Assembly (NCBI RefSeq): GCF_003353055.1
Contig: NZ_QKWJ01000048.1
Coordinates: 6,860-56,800 of the forward strand
Source: Cupriavidus lacunae
Lineage (GTDB): Bacteria; Pseudomonadota; Gammaproteobacteria; Burkholderiales; Burkholderiaceae
DNA length: 49,941 bases
Reading direction: 5' to 3'
A model generated the notes under the pieces. The model was not told the DNA's origin and made no database searches. It saw only the letters and a program-made list of their open reading frames with translations. Below are positions 25,458 to 35,522 of this stretch, one piece after another. The translations under genes were made by a program, and so were the position numbers. The first letter of the stretch is position 1. Every line of letters begins with the position of its first letter.

Positions 25458-25991
25458 TCAGTCCTGCGGGCTGACGCCGTCCACGCTGTCGGGCGTGTCG
25501 AGCGCTCGCATGTTGTCCAGCAACTTGAGCAGGTAATGCAGCGTATGCGTCAGGTCATTGGTAGAAAACCCCGTCAACGCCTGCTCGTAATACGCACGAA
25601 TCTTTGGCTGCGCCTGGTGTAGCCAGACCTCGCGGCCCGGCTCGCTCATCCGTATCAGGCGTGAGCGGCGGTCGCGGCCGTCCGGGGCCAGCGTCACGTG
25701 GCCGTCGCGTTCCATCCGGCTGACCAGTCCTGACAGGTTCTGGCGGCTCACCATCAGGTAGCGGGCCAGGTCGCCCACGCTCATGCCATCGGCGGCCTCT
25801 GGGCGCGACAGCGCGCCGAGCACGGCCCACTGCTGCGTCGTCAGGCCTTCTGCCTCGACGGCTCGTGATCCCGTTTTATGCAACATATTTGCGCATTGGT
25901 ACAGCCGGAAGAAAAGCCGGTTGGCCAGTTCCATGCGCGCTGCTGTCGGGAATTCTGCTCCTGATTCGGGGTTAACCATAGTCTTTTCCAT
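25458..25991 (-). CDS. badR: MarR family regulator, BadR-like
   Basis: About 177 residues if started at MEKTMVNPES; the next ATG (MVNPES, 25979) has a better GGAAAAG site and is equally possible. The MarR winged helix (LTTQQWAVLGALSRPEAADGMSVGDLARYLMVSRQNLSGLVSRMERDGHVTLAPDGRDRRSRLIRMSEPG) fills the middle. It is divergent from badHI-aliBA across a perfect palindrome. In Rhodopseudomonas palustris the MarR protein BadR controls cyclohexanecarboxylate genes; the same role is inferred here from context. Confidence 0.82.
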   Translation of the reverse strand: MEKTMVNPESGAEFPTAARMELANRLFFRLYQCANMLHKTGSRAVEAEGLTTQQWAVLGALSRPEAADGMSVGDLARYLMVSRQNLSGLVSRMERDGHVTLAPDGRDRRSRLIRMSEPGREVWLHQAQPKIRAYYEQALTGFSTNDLTHTLHYLLKLLDNMRALDTPDSVDGVSPQD

Positions 25992-26031
25992 AGGATCGGC
26001 GTCTTGCGCAGCCGGCAACTGCCACCTATTA

Positions 26032-26051
26032 TAGGTAAATATATTTACCTA
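26032..26051. promoter_or_regulatory. Perfect 20-bp palindrome, likely BadR operator
   Basis: TAGGTAAATATATTTACCTA is its own reverse complement and lies in the divergent promoter between the MarR gene and badH. CCACC (26022-26026) and GGTGG (26055-26059) extend the symmetry. This is the form and place of a MarR autorepressor site. Confidence 0.8.
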
Positions 26052-26118
26052 ATTGGTGGTGCGATGTGACGGCGTCATGGCCGGCACGATAGCACCGGAA
26101 CCCTGAAAGGAGAACGCT

Positions 26119-26886
26119 GTGCAAGGATTTGAAGGCAAGACGGTCATTGTGACCGGTGGTGGTGGCGGTATCGGCGGCGCAACCTGTTTGCGCTTTGCGC
26201 GCGCCGGGGCTGCGGTGGGCGTGCTCGACCTGAACCCGGAAGCGGCCGAGCGCGTCGCCGGCCAGATCCGCGAGTCCGGCGGGCGCGCGTTGGCGATCCG
26301 CTGCGACATCACCGATCGCGCCAGCGTGGATGCCGCGGTGGCGGCGGTGGAGCAGGGCCTGGGCCCCGTGGATGTACTGGTCAACAACGCTGGCTGGGAT
26401 GTGTTCAAGGCATTCGTGAAGACCGAGCCGGCGCAATGGGAGCGGCTGATCGCCATCAACCTGACCGGCGCGCTCCATATGCACCACGCGGTGCTGCCGG
26501 GCATGGTCGAGCGCCGGCGCGGGCGCATCGTCAATATCGCCTCGGACGCGGCGCGGGTGGGGTCTTCCGGCGAGGCGGTCTATGCGGCGTGCAAGGGTGG
26601 GCTGGTGTCGTTCTCAAAGACCATTGCCCGCGAACACGCGCGCCACGGCATCACCGTCAACGTGGTGTGCCCGGGGCCGACCGAGACCGCACTGTTCGAG
26701 GACTACAAGCAGGGCGCGGGCAACCCGGAGAAGCTGGTCGAGGCCTTTACCCGCTCGATCCCGCTGGGCCGCATCGGCCAGCCCGAAGACCTGCCCGGCG
26801 CGGTGCTGTTCTTTGCCGGCGACGACGCCGGCTTTATCACCGGCCAGGTACTGAGCGTGTCGGGCGGCCTGACCATGAACGGCTGA
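26119..26886 (+). CDS. badH: 2-hydroxycyclohexanecarboxyl-CoA dehydrogenase (SDR)
   Basis: A 255-residue short-chain dehydrogenase, the same length as R. palustris BadH and very similar to it throughout. The Rossmann motif is TGGGGGIGG (residues 12-20), NNAG starts at residue 89 and the catalytic set is S142, Y155, K159. It ends with GQVLSVSGGLTMNG as in BadH. It oxidises the 2-hydroxy ring intermediate to 2-ketocyclohexanecarboxyl-CoA with NAD+. The start is GTG behind AAGGAGAACGCT. It is the first gene of a four-gene operon. Confidence 0.92.
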   Translation: MQGFEGKTVIVTGGGGGIGGATCLRFARAGAAVGVLDLNPEAAERVAGQIRESGGRALAIRCDITDRASVDAAVAAVEQGLGPVDVLVNNAGWDVFKAFVKTEPAQWERLIAINLTGALHMHHAVLPGMVERRRGRIVNIASDAARVGSSGEAVYAACKGGLVSFSKTIAREHARHGITVNVVCPGPTETALFEDYKQGAGNPEKLVEAFTRSIPLGRIGQPEDLPGAVLFFAGDDAGFITGQVLSVSGGLTMNG

Positions 26887-26920
26887 GCCCGCAAGACAAC
26901 ACCACATCACGGAGACCACC

Positions 26921-27703
26921 ATGCAATACGAAGACATCCTGTACGAAGTGCGCAATGGCGCCGCCTGGATCACCATCAACCGCCCGGAAAAGATGAATGC
27001 CTTCCGCGGCCGTACCTGCGACGAACTGATCCACGCCATCAACCGTGCCGGCTATAGCCGCGAGATCGGCGCCATCGTGCTGGCGGGCGCCGGCGACAAG
27101 GCCTTCTGCACCGGCGGCGACCAGTCCGCGCATGAAGGGCAGTACGACGGCCGCGGCACCATCGGCCTGCCGATGGAGGAGCTGCACAACGCCATCCGCG
27201 ACGTGCCGAAGCCGGTGATCGCGCGCGTGCAGGGCTATGCCATCGGCGGCGGCAACGTGCTGTGCACGATCTGCGATTTCACCATTGCCTCGGAGAAGGC
27301 CGTGTTCGGGCAGGTGGGGCCAAAGGTGGGCTCGGTCGACCCGGGCTATGGCACTGCCTTCCTGGCGCGCGTGGTCGGTGAAAAGAAGGCGCGCGAGATC
27401 TGGTACCTGTGCCGCCGCTACCCCGCAGCCGAGGCGCTGGCGATGGGGCTGGTGAACGCGGTGGTGCCGCATGAGCAGCTCGACGCGGAAGTGCAGAAAT
27501 GGTGCGACGAAATCCTGGACAAGAGCCCGACCGCCATCGCCATCGCCAAGCGCTCGTTCAACATGGACACCGCGCACCAGAGCGGCATTGCCGGCATGGG
27601 CATGTATGCGCTCAAGCTCTATTACGACACCGAGGAATCGCGCGAGGGCGTCACCGCCTTCCAGGAAAAGCGCAAGCCCGACTTCCGCAAGTACGCCAAA
27701 TAA
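26921..27703 (+). CDS. badI: 2-ketocyclohexanecarboxyl-CoA hydrolase
   Basis: A 260-residue crotonase-family protein, the same length as R. palustris BadI and strongly similar to it (EVRNGAAWITINRPEKMNAFRG, AFCTGGDQSAHEG, GYAIGGGNVLCTICD, FGQVGPKVGSVDPGYGT, RKPDFRKYAK). It opens the ring of 2-ketocyclohexanecarboxyl-CoA by hydrolysis, giving pimelyl-CoA. GGAGACCACC precedes ATG. It lies 34 bases after badH. Confidence 0.95.
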   Translation: MQYEDILYEVRNGAAWITINRPEKMNAFRGRTCDELIHAINRAGYSREIGAIVLAGAGDKAFCTGGDQSAHEGQYDGRGTIGLPMEELHNAIRDVPKPVIARVQGYAIGGGNVLCTICDFTIASEKAVFGQVGPKVGSVDPGYGTAFLARVVGEKKAREIWYLCRRYPAAEALAMGLVNAVVPHEQLDAEVQKWCDEILDKSPTAIAIAKRSFNMDTAHQSGIAGMGMYALKLYYDTEESREGVTAFQEKRKPDFRKYAK

Positions 27704-27726
27704 GCCTGGATCAAGCGGAGACAGCC

Positions 27727-28878
27727 ATGAACCCCTATCTTGACGAAGACCTGATGGCGCTGGCGGAACACGCGCGCCGCTTTGCCGATGCGCGCGTGGC
27801 GCCCGGCTACCTGGAGCGGGACCAGACCCGCGTGCTGGACCGCGCGCTGATGCGCGAGATGGGCGAGATGGGCTTTATCGGGCCCGAACTGCCCGAGGCC
27901 TGCGGCGGGCAGGGCATGGGCTCGCTCGCGGCCGGCGTGATCCACGAAGCGGTGGCGCGCGCCGACCTGAGCCTGTCGTATATCAACCTGCTGGCCTCGC
28001 TCAACGGCCAGATCCTGGCACAGCACGCGCGTCCTGACATCGGCGGACCGTGGCTGCAGCGGCTCACGCGCGGCGAAGCGCTGCTGGCGATCGCGCTGAC
28101 CGAGCCGCGCGGCGGCTCCGACGCGGCCAACCTGCGCCTGCGCATGGAGCGCGACGGCGACGCCTATGTGCTCAACGGCGAGAAAACCTCGATCTCCGCC
28201 GCCGACCAGGCCGATGCCGCGGTGGTCTTTGCCCGCACCGGCCCGGTCGATGCCGGCGCGCGCGGCGTCTCGGCCATGCTGGTGCCGATGGACCTGCCGG
28301 GCATCACCCGCAACCGCTTCGACTGCCACGGCCAGCGCGCCATCGGCCGCGGCTCGATCTTCTTCGAGAACGTGCGCGTGCCGGCCAGCCACCTGCTGGG
28401 CCGGGAAGGCGAGGGCTTTGTGCAGGTGATGCAGGGCTTCGATTTCTCGCGCGCGCTGATTGGCCTGCAGGTGCTGGCGGTGGCGCAGGCCGCGCTGGAC
28501 GAGACCTGGGCCTACGTGGCGGAACGCCAGGCCTTCGGCAAGCCGCTGTCGGCGTTCCAGGGGGTGTCGCACCCGCTGGCCGACTTCCAGACCCAGGTGA
28601 CCGCGGCCAGCCTGCTGTGCCTGCAGACGCTGTGGCTGAAGGACCATGGCCTGCCACACACCGCCGAGGCCGCGATGTGCAAGTGGTGGGCGCCCAAGCT
28701 TGCTTACGACGTGGTGCACCAGTGCCTGCTGTCCTTCGGCCACGGCGGCTATGACCGCGGCGTGATGGAGCAGCGCCTGCGCGATGTGCTTGGCTTCCAG
28801 ATCGGCGACGGCACCGCCCAGATCATGAAGACCATCATCGCCCGCGGGCGCGCCGGGCGCGAAGCCGTGCCGGCCTGA
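27727..28878 (+). CDS. aliB: Cyclohexanecarboxyl-CoA dehydrogenase (acyl-CoA dehydrogenase)
   Basis: A 383-residue flavin acyl-CoA dehydrogenase with the three standard domains: N-terminal helices, the FAD/substrate segment (LTEPRGGSDAANLRLR) and the C-terminal helical domain (RQAFGKPLSAFQGV). Where many family members have the catalytic YEGT glutamate, this one reads GDGT, with Asp361. It should introduce the first double bond in cyclohexanecarboxyl-CoA. ATG 27727 has GCGGAGACAGCC just before it. It lies between badI and the ligase gene, as expected for this pathway. Confidence 0.88.
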   Translation: MNPYLDEDLMALAEHARRFADARVAPGYLERDQTRVLDRALMREMGEMGFIGPELPEACGGQGMGSLAAGVIHEAVARADLSLSYINLLASLNGQILAQHARPDIGGPWLQRLTRGEALLAIALTEPRGGSDAANLRLRMERDGDAYVLNGEKTSISAADQADAAVVFARTGPVDAGARGVSAMLVPMDLPGITRNRFDCHGQRAIGRGSIFFENVRVPASHLLGREGEGFVQVMQGFDFSRALIGLQVLAVAQAALDETWAYVAERQAFGKPLSAFQGVSHPLADFQTQVTAASLLCLQTLWLKDHGLPHTAEAAMCKWWAPKLAYDVVHQCLLSFGHGGYDRGVMEQRLRDVLGFQIGDGTAQIMKTIIARGRAGREAVPA

Positions 28879-28920
28879 AGCAACGGTCGCACGCGACATC
28901 GCACAACGAGGAGACAAGCC

Positions 28921-30564
<1,644 letters not shown>

Positions 30565-30753
30565 GCCAGGCCGCGGCAGCCGTCCTTTCGGGGCTGACCC
30601 ACGGATCAGGCTCGAGTCCAAATAACGCAGTTAACCGCCATAATCCACCCCCATCAACCAACGCGTGAGCGCGACCAGGCCATCAGGATGGCCGGGCGTC
30701 TGTCGGGCGCTGGGAAGGTCCGGTCGCGGTGGCGGAAAGTTCGCCTGAACGCG

Positions 30754-31086
30754 TTATCGCCCGACGCGCGTGTAGCTGTGGTTATCCGGCGCCAGCCAGC
30801 GCCACAACCGATGCCGCCACGCGCCCCCGACCGGTGTGGTGGCAGGCTTGCATCGCGTCATATGCAGGGAAGCGGCCGTGATCGCATACAGGTCGATATG
30901 GCCTGCATCGGACAGCGTAACGCACTCGCTTGCCGTCAGCGCCGTGTCCTTCGGGTCGCCATCGCGGATCAGCCACAGTTCGCCTTCGGTACAGCGCACG
31001 GCGACGCGTTCGCCAGTGCCGGCCACCAGCCGCAGCGAACTGCGGGCGGGCAGGGTGGCGGTCATGTCATTGCTCACCAGGAACAT
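30754..31086 (-). CDS. DUF2917-type small protein
   Basis: A 110-residue protein; ATG at 31086 is chosen because CTGGAGACC lies just before it. The conserved part is LRLVAGTGERVAVRCTEGELWLIRDGDPKDTALTASECVTL, a cupin-like small beta domain of the DUF2917 type with unknown function. It lies 14 bases after the alpha/beta hydrolase stop and is likely co-transcribed with it under the TetR regulator to the right. Confidence 0.7.
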   Translation of the reverse strand: MFLVSNDMTATLPARSSLRLVAGTGERVAVRCTEGELWLIRDGDPKDTALTASECVTLSDAGHIDLYAITAASLHMTRCKPATTPVGGAWRHRLWRWLAPDNHSYTRVGR

Positions 31087-31100
31087 GATGGTCTCCAGGC

Positions 31101-32105
31101 TCAGTCCACGGCCAGGCTGGCGGGTGCAGGCGCGGCAAGCGCGCGCGCAGCGGCCTGCGGCCGGATGAAATCGGCGATCCGGCCAATCACGGCGGGATCG
31201 TGCAGGATGCGGCGGTGGCCAAGGCCGGTGGTGGTTTCCAGGCGCGCGCCGGGCCAGGCGCCGGCGATGGCAGCGCCGTCTTCCCATCGCACTTCCTTGT
31301 CGTCGCGGTCATGGATCACCAGCGTCGGCGGGACGGGGCGGGTGCGGCCGACGTCGGGCACGTTGAAGGCCGACCACGGCATGCCGAGCCAGCGCTCGCT
31401 CTGGCGTTGCATGCGCGCAAGGACCGCGGGGCCAACGCCCAGTTGCCAGGCCAGGGAGGCGCACGCCGCGTGCATGTCGGCCGGCGAGCCGACCAGCACC
31501 GCGGCGCTTGCCGGCAGGCCTTCACGCAACGCCAGCGCGGTGGCCGCACCACCGAGCGAGTGTGCCACTACGGCATGGACCGGCCCTGCATGCCATGCCG
31601 CCGCGAGCAGCGAGCGCGACATCTCCAGCACCGAGGTCTGCGCCGCGCCGCGCGCGCCGGCGTCGGACGCGCCATGCGAGAGCGCATCGAAGGCGACGAC
31701 CCGCATGCCGGCAGCCAGCAGGCCATCGATCACCGCATGCCACTGCCCGGCCTGGCCGCCCCAGCCGTGGGCGAGCAACACCACGGGACCCGAGGTGCCC
31801 CAGCGGTAGACGCGCACGCGCCGGCTGGGGCCATGGCCGGTGACCAGCGCCCAGTCGGCACGTGCGCTGTCCAATGCACGCCGTGCCGCCGACGTGGCGG
31901 CGGCGCGCGGCGGGCTGAACCAGACGCGTTCCAGCGCTCGTGCCGCAGCGCCGGGCATCAGCGCGCTGCTGGCCTGCCAGCGCAGCCGTTGCCAGCCTGC
32001 CAGCGCGCGCTGCAGCGAACCGCCGTTGGCGGCTCCGGCGGCGTGTAGCTTGCCGGCAGCGGCGGATGAGGAAATCGGGGAAGGAGAAGAGACTGCTTGC
32101 GTCAC
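31101..32105 (-). CDS. Alpha/beta hydrolase
   Basis: A 334-residue soluble hydrolase when started at GTG 32105, which follows TTGGAGGTGCAGGTC; a TTG five codons upstream is less likely. The fold shows the oxyanion strand VVLLAHGWGGQ, nucleophile Ser183 in AHSLGG, the acid near VIHDRDDKEV and His297 in GLGHRRIL. The N-terminal 90 residues are Ala-rich with a basic patch and no clear signal. The substrate, probably a short ester or lipid, is unknown. A TetR operator lies at 32186, about 80 bases upstream. Confidence 0.82.
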   Translation of the reverse strand: MTQAVSSPSPISSSAAAGKLHAAGAANGGSLQRALAGWQRLRWQASSALMPGAAARALERVWFSPPRAAATSAARRALDSARADWALVTGHGPSRRVRVYRWGTSGPVVLLAHGWGGQAGQWHAVIDGLLAAGMRVVAFDALSHGASDAGARGAAQTSVLEMSRSLLAAAWHAGPVHAVVAHSLGGAATALALREGLPASAAVLVGSPADMHAACASLAWQLGVGPAVLARMQRQSERWLGMPWSAFNVPDVGRTRPVPPTLVIHDRDDKEVRWEDGAAIAGAWPGARLETTTGLGHRRILHDPAVIGRIADFIRPQAAARALAAPAPASLAVD

Positions 32106-32185
32106 GACCTGCACCTCCAATGGATTCTGGATTGCGCGGCGTCATCGGGACCGGCCTGGCCGGCGGCGTCTCGCGCTGTTTTTAA

Positions 32186-32201
32186 GACCGACCAGTCGTG
32201 C
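32186..32201 (-). promoter_or_regulatory. TetR operator before the alpha/beta hydrolase
   Basis: On the minus strand it reads GCACGACTGGTCGGTC, differing from the site at 32901-32916 at two bases. The shared core is GCACGACYGGTCGGT. Confidence 0.7.
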
Positions 32202-32213
32202 TTTTTTTGAATC

Positions 32214-32253
32214 AAAAAAAGCCCGCCGTAGCGGTTTGCTGCCCGCCGGCGGG
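32214..32253 (-). terminator. Terminator after the TetR gene
   Basis: On the minus strand CCCGCCG pairs with CGGCGGG, followed by CTTTTTTT. It separates the TetR gene from the hydrolase operon. Confidence 0.7.
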
Positions 32254-32281
32254 GTATGCCGGCGCCAATGTGTTGTGTGCC

Positions 32282-32887
32282 TCAGGGGTGGGGCGCGCCC
32301 TCGGCGGCACGCGCCACCAATGCCCCGAATGCGCGCCGCGCCATGATTTCCGCATCCTGGCGGCCCAGCAGCTTGAAAGACTGCTGGAAGGCCATGCCGA
32401 TGCCGGCAAGTTCGAAGGCGAACTGCCGCGGGTCAGCATCCGGCCGGAACTGGCCTTCTTCGATGGCATCGCCGACCACGCGCGCGATGGTGCTGTGCCA
32501 GTCCTTCAACGACTGCACCACCAGGTCGCGGATCGAGCCCGGCCGGTCGCGGTATTCCTGGCCCAGCGCCGTAAACAGGCAGCGTCCCTGCGTCACCGTG
32601 CCGCCCAGCCATTCCAGGTAACCCTCGAACAGCGCCTGCAGCCGCGGCATCCCGCGCGGCTGGCGCATCGCCGGCCGTATCACGATGTCGCCGAAGCGCT
32701 CCACGGCCAGGTCCAGCACCGCTTGCTGCAGCATCTCCTTGGACTTGAAGTGCGCATACAGGCCGCTCTTCGACATATTGGTGTCGGCGGCCAGCGTGGC
32801 CAGCGACAACTGTTCGAAGCCGACTTTGGCGGCGGCATCCAGTGCCTGCTCGATGATGGCTTTGCGGGTGAGGTTTCCTTTCTGCAT
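32282..32887 (-). CDS. TetR family regulator
   Basis: A 201-residue TetR protein started at MQKGNLTRKAI; the longer frame upstream crosses its own operator. The helix-turn-helix is LSLATLAADTNMSKSGLYAHFKSKEMLQQAV (about residues 25-55), followed by a TetR C-terminal domain (GRCLFTALGQEYRDRPG). The same CGACYGGTCGGT sequence lies before this gene and before the hydrolase, so it likely represses both. The inducer is unknown. Confidence 0.85.
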   Translation of the reverse strand: MQKGNLTRKAIIEQALDAAAKVGFEQLSLATLAADTNMSKSGLYAHFKSKEMLQQAVLDLAVERFGDIVIRPAMRQPRGMPRLQALFEGYLEWLGGTVTQGRCLFTALGQEYRDRPGSIRDLVVQSLKDWHSTIARVVGDAIEEGQFRPDADPRQFAFELAGIGMAFQQSFKLLGRQDAEIMARRAFGALVARAAEGAPHP

Positions 32888-32900
32888 GGTGTTGAGAATA

Positions 32901-32916
32901 GCACGACCGGTCGGTT
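32901..32916 (+). promoter_or_regulatory. TetR auto-operator
   Basis: GCACGACCGGTCGGTT contains the palindrome CGACCGGTCG and lies 14-29 bases upstream of the TetR start, consistent with autorepression. Confidence 0.75.
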
Positions 32917-33225
32917 TGTCAACGAAACCAGATGCATGGTAATTGCCCGGACTTGCGTTGTTGTGCACGGGAGGCCATAACGTCATTTAGCTATGCATGT
33001 GACGTCAACGCAAATTGAGAAGGTTCGTTACTGTCAAGGCGGCACGACGATGTTGTGCACGATCCGGCCCTTGGGCGGCCGCCTCAAGGTCAGTGCCAGG
33101 GCAGGATGACGGACTTGCAAGAAATCTGCACAAAGTGTTTCTCCGGCTACATACGGAACGCTTTGCGTGCTCTATACTCGAATGCACGTCCGCGCACTTT
33201 TTTTCATTGGTGACTGGAGACCGAC

Positions 33226-33609
33226 ATGAACAGTACAGCCGTGCCAAGAGGCGCTAGCGAACCGTTCCGGCAACTGCGGGCGTTGCGTCGCGCGCGCAAG
33301 CTCAAGCAGGAGGACGTCGCCCGCAAAGCGGGGATTTCCCGGGAAGCCTACCTGCGGGCAGAGTCGGGTCAGGCCGACCCCCGCATGTCGACCTTCCTGG
33401 CCGCCTGCGAAGCGCTGGGCCTGGAAGTCGTGCTGGCCCCGCAGCATCTTGCCGCCGACGTCAACGCATTCATTGCCAGCCGCAACGGTGGTGTGACGGC
33501 CGCCTCCATGGCCGGCCAGCCCGCCGGCAGCGCGGTGGCACCTGCCGCAGCGCCGGCGTCCGGGGGCAGCTTCGGCTCCGGGACCGGCGAGGGCCACAAG
33601 CCGGTCTGA
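33226..33609 (+). CDS. XRE family DNA-binding protein
   Basis: A 127-residue protein. The Cro/XRE helix-turn-helix spans about residues 14-68 (LRALRRARKLKQEDVARKAGISREAYLRAESGQADPRMSTFLAACEALGLEVVL). A low-complexity Ala/Gly/Ser tail follows (about residues 86-127). A TATACT -10-like hexamer lies at 33173-33178 and GGAGACCGAC precedes ATG. No toxin partner is adjacent, so an antitoxin role is not supported. Confidence 0.8.
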   Translation: MNSTAVPRGASEPFRQLRALRRARKLKQEDVARKAGISREAYLRAESGQADPRMSTFLAACEALGLEVVLAPQHLAADVNAFIASRNGGVTAASMAGQPAGSAVAPAAAPASGGSFGSGTGEGHKPV

Positions 33610-33681
33610 TCCGGCCGTTGCCTGGCAGGCCGCGTCTCCACGCGGGCCGGTCCGGCAGCTGGCCTCCAGGCCACCCAAGAC

Positions 33682-33714
33682 AACCGGCGCGGGGCGTTCC
33701 GCACCGCGCCGGTT
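33682..33714 (+). terminator. Terminator after the XRE gene
   Basis: AACCGGCGCGG pairs with CCGCGCCGGTT over an 11-base loop; GCTTTCG follows. Confidence 0.75.
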
Positions 33715-33965
33715 GCTTTCGTCCGGAGAGCCGGTTTCGGCTTCGGGCGCCAATGACGCCGCAGGCCTGGCTGCCTGATCCGGCGCTTTCACACCTGCTC
33801 CCATTTTGCTGTTGACCTGATTGGCGCTGTCGCGGGCAATCTCCCGACACGCGCGGCAACCGCCTGCCCGGCTTTCTCCCGTTTTTCTGTTTTCCGGCCT
33901 ACAACTGCAAGGCAAGCGACGCATGCCTCATGCGCATCCGCTGCAGTTTGACACGTCTTGCGTCG

Positions 33966-33983
33966 ACTATTACGATATAGTAA
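33966..33983. promoter_or_regulatory. Inverted repeat upstream of hmgA
   Basis: ACTAT and ATAGT flank TACGAT, and TTAC-GATATA-GTAA overlaps it, in an AT-rich island about 80 bases before hmgA. It is a candidate site for the hmg regulator, which is not in the window. The rest of 33610-34063 holds only the terminator at 33682. Confidence 0.45.
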
Positions 33984-34063
33984 ATTCATTTCTCAATACG
34001 TAATTCATGCGCCGTGCGGCCCGCGCAGCGCCAGATGGACCTTCCGGAAACGCTGACGACACC

Positions 34064-35383
34064 ATGAACCTCACGCACACCCAGCTCGCCGAGCACGGCT
34101 ATATGTCAGGCTTCGCCAATGAATTCGCCACCGAGGCGCTGCCCGGTGCGCTGCCCGTGGGCCAGAACTCGCCGCAGCGCGCGCCGTATGGCCTGTATGC
34201 CGAGCAGCTGTCCGGCACGGCCTTCACCGCGCCGCGTGCACACAACCGCCGCGCATGGCTGTACCGCATCCGCCCGGCGGCCATGCACAAGCCGTTCACG
34301 CAGATCGAGCAGTCGCGCTTCCTGAGCCGGTTTGACCAGGTGCCGCCGTCGCCCAACCAGATGCGCTGGAGCCCGCCGGCAATGCCGTCGGTGCCGACCG
34401 ACTTTGTCGACGGCATCGTGACCATGGCCGGCAACGGCGGCCCCGAGGTCATGACCGGCTGCGGCATCCACCTGTACCTGGCCAACCAGTCGATGCGGGA
34501 CCGCTTCTTCTACAACGCCGACGGCGAGATGCTGATCGTGCCGCAGCAGGGCCGCCTGCTGATGGTGACCGAGCTGGGCCGGCTGGAAGTAGAGCCGCAG
34601 GAGATCGTGGTGATCCCGCGCGGCGTGCGCTTCCGCGTGGAGTTGCCCGACGGCGAAGCGCGTGGCTATATCTGCGAGAACTATGGCGCGCTGTTCAAGC
34701 TCCCTGACCTGGGCGTGATCGGCTCCAACGGCCTGGCCAACCCGCGCGACTTCCTGTCGCCGGTGGCCAGCTATGAAGACCGCGAGGGCGATTTCGAACT
34801 GGTGGCCAAGTTCCAGGGCAACCTGTGGCGTGCCGGCATCGGCCATTCGCCGCTGGACGTGGTGGCCTGGCACGGCAACTACGCGCCGTACAAGTACGAC
34901 CTGCGCCGCTTCAACACCATCGGCTCGATCAGCTTCGATCACCCGGATCCGTCGATCTTCCTGGTGCTGCAGTCGCCTTCGGATACGCCGGGCGTGGACA
35001 CCATCGACTTCGTCATTTTCGGGCCGCGCTGGCTGGCGATGCAGGACTCGTTCCGCCCGCCCTGGTTCCACCGCAATATCGCCAGCGAGTTCATGGGCCT
35101 GATCACCGGCGTCTACGACGCCAAGGCCGATGGCTTCGCGCCGGGCGGCGCCAGCCTGCACAACTGCATGAGCGGCCATGGCCCGGATGCGGAAACCTTC
35201 GAGAAGGCCAGCGCCGCCGATACCTCGAAGCCGCATCACATCGAAAGCACCATGGCCTTCATGTTCGAGACGCCGGGCGTGATCCGCCCGACGCCGTATG
35301 CCGCGCAATCGGCCTCGCTGCAGCAGGACTACTACACGTGCTGGCAGGGCCTGAAGAAACACTTCAACCCGAACGCCCGCTGA
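34064..35383 (+). CDS. hmgA: Homogentisate 1,2-dioxygenase
   Basis: A 439-residue cupin dioxygenase of the usual family length. It opens the ring of homogentisate to maleylacetoacetate in tyrosine and phenylalanine breakdown. The iron ligands match the human enzyme (H335, E341, H371): H336 and E342 in WFHRNIASEF and H372 in MSGHGPD. YMSGFANEFATEALPGALP near the N-terminus is a family signature. ATG 34064 is chosen over an upstream in-frame ATG because the protein then begins as its homologues do; the ribosome site is weak. fahA follows after 139 bases. Confidence 0.96.
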   Translation: MNLTHTQLAEHGYMSGFANEFATEALPGALPVGQNSPQRAPYGLYAEQLSGTAFTAPRAHNRRAWLYRIRPAAMHKPFTQIEQSRFLSRFDQVPPSPNQMRWSPPAMPSVPTDFVDGIVTMAGNGGPEVMTGCGIHLYLANQSMRDRFFYNADGEMLIVPQQGRLLMVTELGRLEVEPQEIVVIPRGVRFRVELPDGEARGYICENYGALFKLPDLGVIGSNGLANPRDFLSPVASYEDREGDFELVAKFQGNLWRAGIGHSPLDVVAWHGNYAPYKYDLRRFNTIGSISFDHPDPSIFLVLQSPSDTPGVDTIDFVIFGPRWLAMQDSFRPPWFHRNIASEFMGLITGVYDAKADGFAPGGASLHNCMSGHGPDAETFEKASAADTSKPHHIESTMAFMFETPGVIRPTPYAAQSASLQQDYYTCWQGLKKHFNPNAR

Positions 35384-35413
35384 TCCCGGGCGCCTGGCTA
35401 CCCTCCCGGTTTT

Positions 35414-35441
35414 CTCCCCTCGCCCGCTTGCGGGAGAGGGG
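35414..35441. repeat. Dispersed hairpin repeat between hmgA and fahA
   Basis: CTCCCCT-cg-CCCG-cttg-CGGG-ag-AGGGG is the same type of element as at 24830. It interrupts what is otherwise one operon. Confidence 0.65.
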
Positions 35442-35522
35442 CCGGGGGAGAGGGCAGGCGCTCGTCAAGCATGACGCGTCACCGTACGCGACAAGTGCCA
35501 CTAAAATTTTCGGAGTATCCCA

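Noticed and set aside
33226..33609. XRE protein as antitoxin of a toxin-antitoxin pair
   Set aside because: No toxin-like ORF lies on either side.
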